Positions 51,201 to 61,582 of a stretch of DNA of 64,000 nucleotides are shown piece by piece. The stretch spans positions 62,001-126,000 of the forward strand of contig JAHEWK010000011.1 in NCBI GenBank assembly GCA_020740775.1. Direction: 5' to 3'. Position 1 is the stretch's first letter. Each line of letters starts with the position of its first letter. Origin of the DNA: Ilyonectria destructans. Lineage: Eukaryota; Ascomycota; Sordariomycetes; Hypocreales; Nectriaceae. Under the pieces are notes generated by a model, which made no database searches, was not told where the DNA came from, and was given only the letters and a program-made list of their open reading frames with translations. A program made the position numbers and the translations under genes.

Positions 51201-52504
51201 TCTTCTTCCGTGTCGGAGAAGATGAGGATGTCGTCAAGGTAACATACAACGAAGACGTCGAGGTGTTCCCGTAGCACATTGGTGATCATCCGTTGGAAGG
51301 TCGCCGGTGCGTTGGTGAGTCCAAAGGGCATAACTAGGTATTCGAAAAGTCCGTATTTCGTGCGGAAAGCAGTCTTCCATTCGTCTCCTGGTTTGATGCG
51401 GATGAGGTTGTAAGCTCCTTTGAGGTCGAGGGCCGTGAACCACTTTTTGCCATGCAGTCGATCCTTCAGTTCGTTGATGAGTGGCAATGGTGTTCGGTCC
51501 TTGATGGTGATGTCGTTGAGCTGTCGGTAATCCACAACTAATCGCAGTTTTCCGTTTTTCTTTGGGACGAACATGACTGGGTATCCTGCGGAGGACTTCG
51601 ATATCCTGATGAATCCCTTTTTCAACATGTCTTCGAGGTATTCTTTCAACGTATGGAGTTGAACTTCGTTGAGGTTGTAAATTTTGTAGAACTTGGCTGT
51701 AGTCCCGTCTTTCAGCACTATCTCATGGTCCCATTGACCGTGCTGTGGTAGGCCTGTTTCCGTTTCTTCGGCAAACAGCTTCTCGTAGATTCGATAAGCA
51801 AGGGGTACGTTCTTGAGTCTGTCGTCTGCCTCCTTTGCTTTCTTCATTTCTTTCAGTTCTTCGTCGAGCTTTGTGAATTGTGCTCGTACTCGTGCGATGG
51901 TGCGGCGTGTCTTGTGTGTGTGGGCGTTGCGGTGTTTGTGTCTGGTGCCTCGGGGTGGCGAAGTATCTGTCGTGTCGTCGCGCGTTGCTTCGCTGGTGCC
52001 GTTGCCAGTCGAAGTTTGAGATCTCGTGTCGTCGTCTGAATCCTGTTCATAGGAGGAATGATCGTCGACATCGTCGAAGGTCATTTGGCCAGTCCTCCAA
52101 TTGATCAGTGGGTTCACTCGTTGCAGCCATGGATAGCCTAGAACCAAATCGTGTTGTGCCGAGGGAATGATATCAAAAGAGATACCTTCGTTGCGTTCGT
52201 TCACAAAAACTTTGAGGTGATCAATCTCCCTGGTGATGCGTCCGTTGTCGTAACTGAAACTCGTTCCTTCGAGGTTCTGCACTCGGTACGGGTTCGATTT
52301 GTTCCTCCATGGTAGCTCCAACTCGTTCACCACTCTCGGGTGAAGGTAGTTGAGTTCTGCACCGCTGTCTACCAGCGCGGTGTACCAGCGTCCCTTGATT
52401 CGTACCTGGATTTCCAAGCAATCCGTTCGTGTGCTTCCTGTAGCACGTAGAGCTCTTACTGGGAGTTCCGCTTCTCCTAGCTCTTGGCCCATCTGTTGCT
52501 CCAT
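48215..52504 (-). CDS. pol: Gypsy Pol polyprotein (1429 aa)
   Basis: Domains in order: aspartic protease with LVDSGAEL near residue 45; reverse transcriptase around 260-480 with CYLDDIL at 421-427; RNase H from about 560 (ELETDSSNFGLG); an unusual pair of about 95-residue modules around 760-950, each with a KxRxxH...FDYD/YDYQ-GIPT...FIP motif and a CPEC/CDIC pair; integrase zinc finger (HEHPVHGHQG...CDLCKKS) near 990-1030; integrase core with TMDHITKLP, VSDRGTTFAS and GQTERLNQ; and a C-terminal chromodomain (YLVRWEDCDPSEDTWEP). Its ATG overlaps the gag stop in TAATG. All catalytic residues I can check are present. The chromodomain is expected to guide integration to heterochromatin. Confidence 0.95.
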   Translation of the reverse strand: MEQQMGQELGEAELPVRALRATGSTRTDCLEIQVRIKGRWYTALVDSGAELNYLHPRVVNELELPWRNKSNPYRVQNLEGTSFSYDNGRITREIDHLKVFVNERNEGISFDIIPSAQHDLVLGYPWLQRVNPLINWRTGQMTFDDVDDHSSYEQDSDDDTRSQTSTGNGTSEATRDDTTDTSPPRGTRHKHRNAHTHKTRRTIARVRAQFTKLDEELKEMKKAKEADDRLKNVPLAYRIYEKLFAEETETGLPQHGQWDHEIVLKDGTTAKFYKIYNLNEVQLHTLKEYLEDMLKKGFIRISKSSAGYPVMFVPKKNGKLRLVVDYRQLNDITIKDRTPLPLINELKDRLHGKKWFTALDLKGAYNLIRIKPGDEWKTAFRTKYGLFEYLVMPFGLTNAPATFQRMITNVLREHLDVFVVCYLDDILIFSDTEEEHTEHVHAVLKKLQDANLLVEPEKSKFHTDEVDFLGHTIRPNEIRMDRKKIEAVKDWPKPENVKEVQSFLGFANYYRKFIRDFGSIGHALTELTKKGVDFRWDTKAQKAFNDIKKAILSEPVLVMFDPDKEVELETDSSNFGLGSQIGQRDINGKLHPIAFYSHKLHGAELNYPIYDKEFLAIVNSFKEFRHYLLGSKHKIKVYTDHKNISHFATTQELSGRQLRYAEYLSEFDYVIIHKKGSENGRADAISRRPDFDTGITKENEQLLELTPEGHLKQRYIANIHKYKEKWHDMNEMPSKKWQTKIRKEHSFYDNNDEVFPNEFDYDCGIPTYHKQVFIPRRLVPSFLKDRMECYQSKGLTKSQAHERFHRNYMIPKNDDYPRTACPECNKKLGIAHEDLLETPNEEWRNKIRRYHRHENNNDAIHPHEYDYQHGIPTHEKRAFIPPECMPEFGQERIKDYQKQGLTLNQAHTRFHWRFITNPADFGRCDICEEREMGPQQPPEPAKKVRFVDELDRRTLAATHTVEPDNPLLKEIQGYNDALPEEERTERLQVPEELQQQLVQDVHEHPVHGHQGINGTLERLRTTYSFPRMKKAVSDTIKGCDLCKKSKSPRHKPYGQLQPLPVAQRPWESITMDHITKLPLSEDPTTGVLYDSIFVIVDRLTKFSYFLPYQESTDAEQLSYVFLRNIVSIHGLPMEIVSDRGTTFASKFWQGLMAQMGLNHKLTTAWRPQVDGQTERLNQIVEQYLRCYVNYEQDNWVQKLPTAQLAYNTSTSGTTKLTPAYANFGFTPDAYRSSREGPLNAKAILNTDQLRQLHEEMKTELEFVRKQMKKYYDRKRLKGPIFQRGDMVYLATKNIKTKRPNNKLDFKFIGPYKILEKISENNYKLDLPPKVKLHPIVHISLLESAADTIHVKTWDNNQETEVENDQEFTVKTILDMKRENNKTKYLVRWEDCDPSEDTWEPYEHLTHCQAKLKDFLKRRSTPGNMHWDRF

Positions 52505-55008
52505 TACAGAGGGCGAGTGTGGTTTTTTGTCTGTGTTCGAACCACCTCATACCATTCTCGGTCTTCGGCCTGTCCGCCGGTTCTTCGTGGAAAGTTGAAT
52601 CCATCTTCGTGCATTCTGCGCATTCGTTCGTAGATGGTCCTTTTTTCTTGGCTGTGTTCTGCGCAATCTCTGTTGCTGCAATCCATTGCAAATGTTTCTT
52701 CGCAAACGTCGTTGGGCATGGGGACAGGTGTGTGTTTTTTCTTTGTTCTTCGTGCATGGAGAGAACTTTTCTTTGTCTTGTGTTCCTCCTTTATTTCCTG
52801 TCTGCTTGACGTTGCGGTAGTTTCGTTTCGTTGGTCGGGTGTAGGTTTTTCTTCCCTGGTCATCCCGAGCCAGTTTTCTATTTCCTTTCGCTGAGTGTCG
52901 TCGTCGGATGATCCGTCGTGTCCGGATTCTCCTGGTTGGAAGTATTTTCGTCCTTGCGGGAAATGTCTTCGTTCTTCCCGTGCTTGGTGCCAAAGATGTA
53001 CCTTGGTTTTCATGTGGATTCGGCATTCCTGGTGTTGGCAATCCTGAGGGTCCTGTGATCCTCTTACGCACTGTTGCGGGAATCTGGTGATTTTGGCCTC
53101 TAGGATTGTGACGCGGTACTTCGGGTAACCATTGGTGTTTTCGTAGTACTCCGTGTCGTTCTTCATGTGTGGTTGAGTGATGGGGATTCCTGGTAGTCTC
53201 AGGGGGTAACAGTTGTGAGTCCATTTGTCCTTCAAGTGGTGGTGGCATCGTGGGTAGTAGCACGAGATCCATGAGATCTGGTCGTGTCCTTCCACACTGG
53301 GGTGGAGAATAGGGTTGTCCCTGAACTCTCCTCTGGGTTCCACCGTGCAGTCTCTTGCTTCATATCTTGTCATTGCATGAAGGTAGATGGGTTCATGTTG
53401 TTTGGCGTTTTGTTGTTCCCTCATGAGTTGTTGGTGCATTGCTCCCTTGTTTTCCCATTGTCGGTTGCCTTGCTCATCGAGCGTGGCTTTGTCCCACCAT
53501 GGCTTTTCTGTTGCCGATTGGCTTGTTTCTTCGGGGGTGCTGGGTACGCGTTCTTCTGCGTAGGGGTCCAGTCTTTCTTCGTCGCTGGGGTCAGGGTATT
53601 CGTTCCTGATGTCATAGTCGTCCAGCTGTCTGTCGGGGATGTCGTTCTGGGTGTCCGGTACTTCCAGTGTTCCTCTTCGATAGGTTTCTGGCTGTTTCTC
53701 CCGTCGTACCATGGCAATGGTCCTAGGCCTGACTGCCAGTGGTTGAATGGTCGGGGGTTCCGGCACTGGTGTCCACTCCTCCGGTTTCCTCCTCTGGTTG
53801 AGTTTCGAGGTAGGTTCCTCCGGGTGGGGTGCTTCTGCTTCTTCTTTGGACAAGTATCGCTCTAGGCTGGGTAGGTACACTGGGCAATTCGTGCCAGTGT
53901 GGTCGTATGCGCCTCGTGTCATGGCGATGGTTCGCGTTCGTACCGCTGTTTCGGGTTCCTCCTGCCTCTGGATGGTGTTCAGTGACCGTTGTCCCGTGGG
54001 CACAGGTTGGAATTGTCGTTCCCGTTTGGGCTTGCGGCATTCTCGTGCGAAGTGTCCCTTTTTGTCGCAGTTGTAGCATGTGACATCCTTCTTGTCTCGA
54101 GGCTGCCTCTGTGCAGCTCCGAGTTCCATGGGTCCGGCGTGCGTTCCCCAAGAGGTGTTTCCGCGAGAGTTGCCCTGTCGGCCACCTCTCTGTCCTCCAC
54201 CGTTCCCTCGCTGGTTGGGATAGTAGGGATTGTACGGAGTGTCTCGACCTCTCTGGCGTGTCGCAGCCTTCTCCCTGCGTCTTTCGTACTGTCGTTCGTC
54301 GATTTTGACGGCCATGGTGATGTATTCCGTGAGGGTGTCGGGTCGGTCAGCTTTGTAGAACTCGTCTTTGACCTCGTCCTTCAGTCCCTGGTAGAATATT
54401 TCCATGAGTACCTCATCCTCCCAGTCCAACTTGGAGGCGACTCGTCGGAGTGCGATGGCGTAGGCGGCAGCAGATCGGATTTGTTTGAGCGTGTGAATTT
54501 TTGCGGCTGCCTGCCTTTCTTCGTTGACCATTCCGAACGTGTCTTTGAGGGCTACTTCGAAGTTCTCCCAATCCGCGAATAGGTTGACCGTGTCTTGGTC
54601 CTGGTCGGCCTCGTCGTTGTCGAGGAAATCTTTGAGGATGGGTTCGAACCAGTTCTTGGCGTCACCGGACATCAGATTGCTTGTGAACAGCAGTCGTGAT
54701 TCCGCGGATGCCAACCGTCGTGGGTACCATTGGAAGTGTCCTTTCATCCTGGTGATGAAGGGTACGACGTCGCTGGGCGTCCCGTCGAATTTCTCTGGTA
54801 GCGGTGGTTTCATCACTTCCCCTGGGTCGCGTTCGTTGTTTCCGGCGACCGGTGCTGGTGCGTTCTGCACTTGCTGCTGCAGAGTGCGGACCAGGTTGCG
54901 CAGCTGTTCAACTTCGGCAGCCATGTTGGCATTGTTTGCCGGAGCCGTGTAAGCTGGTGGCGCAGGTGCGTTGCTTGGGGTAGCGGGAGTTCGGTTGGTT
55001 CCGGACAT
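52504..55008 (-). CDS. gag: Gypsy Gag protein (834 aa)
   Basis: The N-terminus is low complexity with a coiled coil (EVEQLRNLVRTLQQQVQ). The retrotransposon Gag domain lies at about 70-240 (PEKFDGTPSDVVPFI, AKNWFEPILKDFL). An Arg/Gly-rich stretch follows, then a CCHC knuckle (CYNCDKKGHFARECRK) near residue 315. The remaining 500 residues are unusually long and contain Cys/His-rich modules near the end (DPQDCQHQECRIH; DCSNRDCAEHSQEK). It ends in TAA overlapping the pol ATG. Forms the particle and packages RNA. Confidence 0.9.
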   Translation of the reverse strand: MSGTNRTPATPSNAPAPPAYTAPANNANMAAEVEQLRNLVRTLQQQVQNAPAPVAGNNERDPGEVMKPPLPEKFDGTPSDVVPFITRMKGHFQWYPRRLASAESRLLFTSNLMSGDAKNWFEPILKDFLDNDEADQDQDTVNLFADWENFEVALKDTFGMVNEERQAAAKIHTLKQIRSAAAYAIALRRVASKLDWEDEVLMEIFYQGLKDEVKDEFYKADRPDTLTEYITMAVKIDERQYERRREKAATRQRGRDTPYNPYYPNQRGNGGGQRGGRQGNSRGNTSWGTHAGPMELGAAQRQPRDKKDVTCYNCDKKGHFARECRKPKRERQFQPVPTGQRSLNTIQRQEEPETAVRTRTIAMTRGAYDHTGTNCPVYLPSLERYLSKEEAEAPHPEEPTSKLNQRRKPEEWTPVPEPPTIQPLAVRPRTIAMVRREKQPETYRRGTLEVPDTQNDIPDRQLDDYDIRNEYPDPSDEERLDPYAEERVPSTPEETSQSATEKPWWDKATLDEQGNRQWENKGAMHQQLMREQQNAKQHEPIYLHAMTRYEARDCTVEPRGEFRDNPILHPSVEGHDQISWISCYYPRCHHHLKDKWTHNCYPLRLPGIPITQPHMKNDTEYYENTNGYPKYRVTILEAKITRFPQQCVRGSQDPQDCQHQECRIHMKTKVHLWHQAREERRHFPQGRKYFQPGESGHDGSSDDDTQRKEIENWLGMTREEKPTPDQRNETTATSSRQEIKEEHKTKKSSLHARRTKKKHTPVPMPNDVCEETFAMDCSNRDCAEHSQEKRTIYERMRRMHEDGFNFPRRTGGQAEDREWYEVVRTQTKNHTRPL

Positions 55009-55074
55009 CTTGACAGTACGAGATATTGCTCAATGGTTGACGCGAGTAACCGTTCTGAACAAGAGCTATCAACG

Positions 55075-55516
55075 TGTAACGGTCGTGTTCTCTGGACTGC
55101 CGTATACGTGGTATAGGGTAGGCGAGAGACGGGTTGCTGGTGGATAAACCGTAGGTTTATGTTAGCAGATCGGTTAGGGCGTCACTTACTGGGTAAATGT
55201 TACGTCTGGTAATAGTCAAGCACAGTGATGCGTAGCGAGTCAAGGTGATTGAGGTAACCAAGTTGTATTGATAGCTGAGGTAGCTAAGAGTCTAGGAAAG
55301 TGCTAATGAACGTGTGTCTATATACTAGAATGATAGGTGAGGCTCACGGCGGTGAGCCTTGGAATCGCAGGTGAGCCGGAGAGGCTCACGCGTGAGCCGT
55401 AGAGGCTCACGGGTGAGTCCTTTAGTACGGCGTGAGCCGCAGTGAGGTGTATTTGATTGGGGGAAATTTGTGGGGTGCACGTGACGCCAGGCGTCTACGC
55501 GGCACGGGTCGTAACA
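55075..55516 (-). repeat. 5' LTR of the Gypsy element
   Basis: 442 bp, identical by eye to the copy at 47062-47503. Next to it (55060-55074) the minus strand reads CGTTGATAGCTCTTG where the primer-binding site should be. It lacks an obvious TGG match to a tRNA 3' end, but its TTGATAGCT is complementary to AGCTATCAA inside the LTR transcript. Confidence 0.9.
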
Positions 55517-56440
55517 GTATACTTTTACCTTTAGGCTCTTTCTATTTACTCTTTTTAAATTTAAATTTTAAAAAGTACTATTATAGATAGATAGACTAAC
55601 TGACTGACTATTTAGCTATACTATATATAGTATACTTTTACCTTTAGGCTCTTTCTATTTATACTTTTTAAATTTAAATTTAAAAAGTGCAGTTATAGAT
55701 AGATAAACTAACTAATTAACTATCTAACTATATTATATATAGTATACTTTTACCTTTAAGCTTAAATAGACTAACTGACTATTTAGTTATATTATATATA
55801 GTATGTTCTTATTAGATAGACTAACTGATAGATAGATTAATCTGGCTATATTATATATAGTATACTCTTACTAGCTATATCTATTAAATAGACTATCTAG
55901 CTATACTATACTTAGTATACTCTTACCTTTAGACTCTTTCTATTTACTCTTTTTAAATCTGAATTTAAAAAGTGTAGTTATAGGCAGATAGATAAATAGA
56001 CTGACTAATAGACTATCTAGCTATATTATATTTAGTATACTCTTACTAGCTATATCTACTAAATAGACTATCTGGCTATATTATATATAGTATACTTTTA
56101 CCTTTAGGCTCTCTCTATTTACTTTTTTTAAATTTAAGTTTAAAAAGTGTAATTATAAATAGATAAACTAACTAATAGGCTATTTAGCTATATTATACTT
56201 AGTATACTCTTACTAGCTATACCTGCTAAATAGACTATCTAACTATATTATATATAGTATACTTTTACCTTTAGGCTCTTTTTATTTACTCTTTTTAAAT
56301 CTAAGTTTAAAAAGTATAGTTATAGATAGATAGATAGATAGACTGACTAATAGGCTATCTGGCTATATTATATTTAGTATACTCTTACCTTTAGGCTCTC
56401 TTACTATCTGCTCTTTTTAAATCTGAATTTAAAAAGAAAA
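55517..56440. repeat. AT-rich tandem-like repeat block
   Basis: Units of about 112-120 bp, some shortened to about 57 bp, each with GTATACTTTTACCTTTAGGC, a TTTTTAAATTTAAATTTAAAAAG inner palindrome (shown in part), GATAGATAGACTAACTGAC and AGCTATATTATATATA. About nine unit starts are visible from 55517 to 56377. G and C survive only at a few fixed positions. Confidence 0.85.
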
Positions 56441-59000
56441 AGAAGAAAAAGAAGAAAAAAAGTAATTTAATAAAAAGATCTTTTAAAAATAAATATAATA
56501 AAAAATAATAAAAAATAATAAAAAATAAAAATTAGTACTGGTTTTTTTTTTCTTTTCTTTTTTTCTTTTTTTTTCTCTCTCTCTTTCTTTCTCTCTTTTT
56601 TTTTTTTTTTTTTATTTTTTTCTCTACTTTTAACCTTATACTAAATAGCCTATTTGCCTCTTACTATTATTAATATACTACCAATTTAAAAAGCTTAAAT
56701 CCTTTTTATAAAAGGTAGTAAAATAGTATTTTTCTATAAATTATTTAATTAAATATCTTTATCTATAGATACTTTATAAATAATATATAAGATAAAAAGC
56801 TAATTAAATTTTATTTTTATTTTAAATTAAATAATATAGTACCTTTTAATAAGTAATATTTAGGCTTTATATATATCTTATAATATAATAATTAAGTTTT
56901 AATAGAAAGATATTATTTAAAAAGTTAATAGAAATTTAAAAAAAAAATTATATAAAGTTAAATAAGAAAGTAATAATTAGAGGAGTATAATAAGTATTAA
57001 AAATAAAGTATAAAAATATCAGTAAAAAGTAAAAAGTAATTTAATTTTTAAAGTTTTTTTTTTAATCTATAGAATAAAAATTAAATAGAATTATTTAATT
57101 AATTACTATATTAAATATCTATAAAGAATTTTAATTATTAGCTTTTAAATAGTCTTTTTTATAAAAACTAATTTATTATTTATTAAGAGTTTATATAAAA
57201 CTGTAAAAATTAATATTAAGTTAATTTATTATTATAATAATTTATAAAATTTAAATTAAAAATTCTCTTTCTTTTTTTTCTTTTTTTAATTTTAAAATTA
57301 TCTTTTTCTTTTTTTTATTTACAGTTAGAAAAATCTCCTCTTTTTACTATTTCTATATATTTCTTTTTAATTATTTTAAGTAGAATAATTTTTTTAATCT
57401 ATATATAAAGTTATAATTAGTATATACAGTTTTTAAATACTTAAAAATAAGTAGGTATTATATAAAGAGATAGTTAAGTTAGAGTTTTTAATCTTTTAAA
57501 AAATTAAATTATTTAATTAAATTCTTACTATAATTAAAGCTAAAATTAATAGCTTTTTTTAATAGAAAATACTATACTAAATAAAGATTAATAGCCTAAT
57601 TTATTAAGGCTATAAATTAAAAGATTTTATATAGAGTTTATTAATAGCTATTATTATTTTGGTATTTTATTTAATTAATAGTCTTTTAGATTATTTTTTT
57701 AAAACTTCTTAAAGATCTATTTAATTAAATAATATTAGTTAAAAAAGTTATTATTTTTACTTAATTAGGCTATTTATTTAAATTTTTTAATTTTAACTTT
57801 ACTTATATTTTTTATTATAATACTATTATAGTTATTATAGCTTAATTTCTAAGTAGGTTATATATTTTTAATACTCTCTATTTTTACTCTTACTTAAAAG
57901 CTTAACTTTATATTATAAAGTTTTTATATAAAAACTCTATAATTAATAAAGCTAATAATAAACTTATCTTTTATTTAATAAAAATAAAAATAATATATTT
58001 AGAATTCTTAAACTTTTAGCTTTTATAAGGTATATATTTTACCTTTAAGCTTATCTTTTTTATTTATTAAAATACTAATAAACTTATATAATAAAATATA
58101 AAGATAAAAACTGAAATATAATATTTTAATTAAGTTTAAATTTCTTAAGCTTAATAATATATATATACTAAATATATAGCTATAAGCTATTTTTTTCCCC
58201 AGTTAGATTAAATATATAGCTAGATAGTAATTTCTTTATAAAGTTAAAGCTTTTTTCTAATTAGTTTTTTAAAATAATTACTATTAATATAAGTATCTCT
58301 TAACTAATTATATAAATTCTAATATTATTATAATTACCTTTTTCTACTCTTTTTAAATTTTTAATCTATTTTCTAATTAGTTAATTTCTTAACTTAAAAT
58401 TACTAAGTTATACTTACTTATTCTATATTCTTATCTTTTTCTACTACTTAAGTTTTTATATATAGAGGTATATAAATAAAAGTACTATTTTAAATATATC
58501 TTAAATCTTTCTGCTAAAGTTATTCTATTTAGGTATAATATTAATATTTTTAAGTAGTAAATATTAAAAGTAAAGCCTCTTATTAATATAGAATATTTAA
58601 TTTAATATAAAAAGAGACTAATAGGTAAATTATATAATTTTATAGTAGCTATCTATATATCTAACTTATTATAAATTAAAAACCTAATATTAAAAACTAA
58701 ATTATATCTAATTTAGGCAGCTAGTAGTAAAGCAGATAGATATAGCTAGATAACTTAATAAGTAATTAAGTTATTACTTTTCCTTTTACTATAACTAGAA
58801 ACTATATATAGATATAGGTCAGTTAAAGTACTAGCTGCTACTTAAGCCCTACTGAAGCTAACCTATTATAATAAAGTACTTTCTGCAGCCTTCTAGTAAT
58901 TATACCCACCCTACTTATATAATAAGCCTTTTTTATTTAAAGCCTCTTTACCCCTACTTATAGTAATTTAGAAGTATACACTCTAAACTTATATTACCTT
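56441..59000. other. Extremely AT-rich, RIP-like non-coding block
   Basis: About 2.5 kb with almost no G or C, many TpA steps, stop codons in every frame and long T and CT tracts (56540-56630). This is the usual look of old repeats after repeat-induced point mutation, or of an AT isochore. No gene can be read. Composition returns to normal at about 59000. Confidence 0.8.
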
Positions 59001-59653
59001 ATTCCGTTAAACTCCGCAGTATACTTTCCCCCAAGATCAGACAGCTGCTGGGCTAAGCCGTCAGATACCCACACCGTCAGGCTAGGTCACTCCGACGGAA
59101 CTGTTCAAGAGACAGGGGCGCTAATGCAGGTGGCTCCTCGGGGTATGCGATGCTTGGCGAGCCTGGAATTGACGCTTCTCTGTCATTGAGTCCAGATGGA
59201 CGGGGACAGGGAGAGAGTCGGGGGGCAACTCTGAGGTAGTGTAAATCACCCCACCTAAGGGAGACAGATGAACCGGGGGTCCGGCTGAGGGGGAGTCTGA
59301 CAAGGGGTATGAGTGTGCCGGTCTACCTGACAGGACTGGGGAGACTCGGAGAAGGAGTAGTCGTGTCGTTAACGCCAAGTACAATCATAAGTCATCATGA
59401 TACTGGCTGTGGAGGAAGCTTGGGCTAAGCCTTAATGTGGAAGTGATCAACACCGAGGGCATCACCTCGTCCCCTCGCAAGAAAGAGTGCAGAATCTATA
59501 TAACGCTAGACGATTGCTGCAATTAATGTAGCCCAGGTCGCTTCCACACCTGTGTTCTGACCTTCTTACCTATCCTTATCCCTTTGTCACTCCGAACCAA
59601 GTGCGCAGCCCATCAGTTGGTATCTATGCTTGAAGCTTCGAGTCTCATTCAAC
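59001..59653. other. Intergenic before GH79 gene
   Basis: Normal composition, no supported gene. A probable TATA box (CTATATAACGC) is near 59496, about 155 bp before the GH79 start. Confidence 0.4.
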
Positions 59654-61582
59654 ATGTTGCTCCCCCAAATCACCACGACCCTCTTCTTTGGTGCTGGTAT
59701 TGCCGTCGCTGCCGCTACCCCAGCGAGTGCTGCGTACAATGTTCCCAAGACACAGCCAAGCAATGCTGCTGAGATCGATGCGACGCCCGTGGGACCTTCG
59801 TCAGTCCATCCTTCAGATCCCTTTTGTGTCTTGTCCGAGACACATCTAGCTGACCGCGCATGCCAACAGGTTCGAGTTCTTCATGTGGCCATCATACATG
59901 CGCAACATCACCCCTGTGCTCGACTGTCTCGAGCGCTTCGACGAGCTCTACGGCCAGCCGATGCCTATTCGCATCGGTGGCACGACGCAAGATCGCGCTA
60001 CCTACGACCCCAAACTCAAGGGATACGTCTCTTACCATGTAGACCATCTATCGGATGCACCCATGTCTCTAATTTACGGCCCTAGGTTCTTTAACCTGAT
60101 CTGTACGCTTCGTCTGCCTGAATGCCTTTATCGTTGCGAGAACGCTTGCTTGCTTGGCTGACTGACTGACTGACCTGTGTGTGATAGCGGAGTATGGGGC
60201 TCAAACAACCATTGGTAAGGACGACAATCACTCCTGCAGGCGGCGATGCAGACATAATTTTCTGACTGACGATACTCAGGCTTGAACCGCGCTCTAGACA
60301 ATCGAACCAACACCTGGGCGGCTGTTATGGAGCTCAACAAGCGCGCTGGCAAGCACGTCGAAGCCATCGAGCTTGGCAACGAGCCTGACCGTGAGCTAAT
60401 TCCGTCCACCCAGTCCGTCGGATGTGAAGTATAGCTCGACTGACTTTGTTCCCGTCGCGCACAGTGTACCTGGAATTCTGGCAATATCCAATCGCCACGC
60501 CTCTGTGGGACGAGGCCCAGGAGGGCGCTGATGCTGCGGATTGGATCCAAGACTTTGCCAAGCGATGGAAGGGAAAGCGTCCTATCTTGGCCGCTGGTGG
60601 ATATGCCATTCCGTTCCCCTACAAGCCGAACTGGCCCAATCTCCCTTACCTCATTGATCATTCCCTCAATGAGAGCACCAAGGCGGCCGTGAAGGAGTAC
60701 AACGGCCACATTTACGCCTTCTCAGATGCCGTGGCCACTGGCCTGCAAGGTGAGATGAACCACACTCGGGTAGTCCAGGATCTCACGGCGCTCCCGGTTC
60801 AGGCTGCCCTGGACGATGGCAAGCCATACATCATCGGCGAGACTGGGTTCCACGCCACAGATTTTGAGATGGACGAGCAGTTTGGTGGTGCTATCCATAT
60901 TGCCGATAAGACATTGCGCGCACTATCTCTGGGTGTCAAGCGTCTTTACTACCACCAAGGAACTATCGACTATGGTATGTGTTAACCACCACCACGTAAT
61001 ATACTTGCCATTTACGGCTTTGACTAATCTGAGATCTGAGTAGCCTTCTTCAACTGGTGGTACTATGATCAAGTCAACACCCCCTTCTACGGAGGCTACA
61101 TGTCCGCTCTCGCCACTGTTGGTGCCGACCACATCACTGCCGATGATGATGGCACTACTCTCTTTGCCCAGTACACTCTCTTCAAGAAGGGCAGGCCTTT
61201 CAAGCTGGTCCTGATCAACACCGACTACTACGATGGCAACGGGAAGCGCAACTGGCATACCTATGACTTTACTAATCTCGCTGAGGGTAAGGTGGAGGTT
61301 GTACGCATGACAGCTCCGGATAGCCTAACCAAGACCACCAAGACCACCAAGGCCCAGGAGTACCCTTCTCAAGAGGTTACCATTGCCGGTACGTACAACC
61401 CTTTGGTACCCACGCGGACTAGGTCATAGCTGACACTGGGGCTTTCTCATCTAGGCCAGTACTTTTCGAACCGTGACTGCTCTATCATGGGCAAGGAGAA
61501 GAGAGTGATCATGAAAGTCAAGGGCGGCAAGCTGAGTGTCAAGATCCACGCCTCCGAAGCTGTGATCGTGCACCTCAAGTAG
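59654..61582 (+). CDS. Secreted glycoside hydrolase family 79 (beta-glucuronidase-like), 499 aa, seven exons
   Basis: Model: join(59654..59799, 59870..60102, 60188..60214, 60280..60390, 60465..60974, 61044..61388, 61455..61582); six introns of 65-85 bp, frame closes exactly. Signal peptide MLLPQITTTLFFGAGIAVAA with cleavage near ASA-AY. The TIM-barrel body contains PIRIGGTTQDRATYD, the acid/base Glu170 in ELGNEPD and the nucleophile Glu298 in IGETGFH, as in GH79. A C-terminal beta domain (FAQYTLFKKGRPFKLVLIN) fits the GH79 C-terminal module. The family releases glucuronic acid or methyl-glucuronic acid from arabinogalactan and related glycans outside the cell. The neighbouring sugar transporter is consistent with uptake of products. 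Nothing suggests damage. Confidence 0.9.

Larger units (their letters stand above)
47062..55516 (-). mobile_element. Full-length Ty3/Gypsy chromovirus-type LTR retrotransposon
   Basis: Two 442-bp LTRs (TG...CA ends) appear identical base for base, flanked by a GTATA target duplication (47057-47061 and 55517-55521). Gag and pol lie on the minus strand and have no internal stops. Identical LTRs and open frames indicate a recent insertion, unaffected by the process that made the surrounding repeat AT-rich. An extra ORF runs antisense near the 3' LTR. Confidence 0.95.

Noticed and set aside
56441..59000. Mitochondrial or organellar insertion as the source of the AT-rich block
   Set aside because: No rRNA, tRNA or respiratory-chain coding fragment is visible, and repeat units with residual G/C fit RIP-altered nuclear repeats better.
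59121..59384. 87-residue minus-strand frame
   Set aside because: Poor composition and no splice or domain support; lies in the spacer after the AT-rich block.
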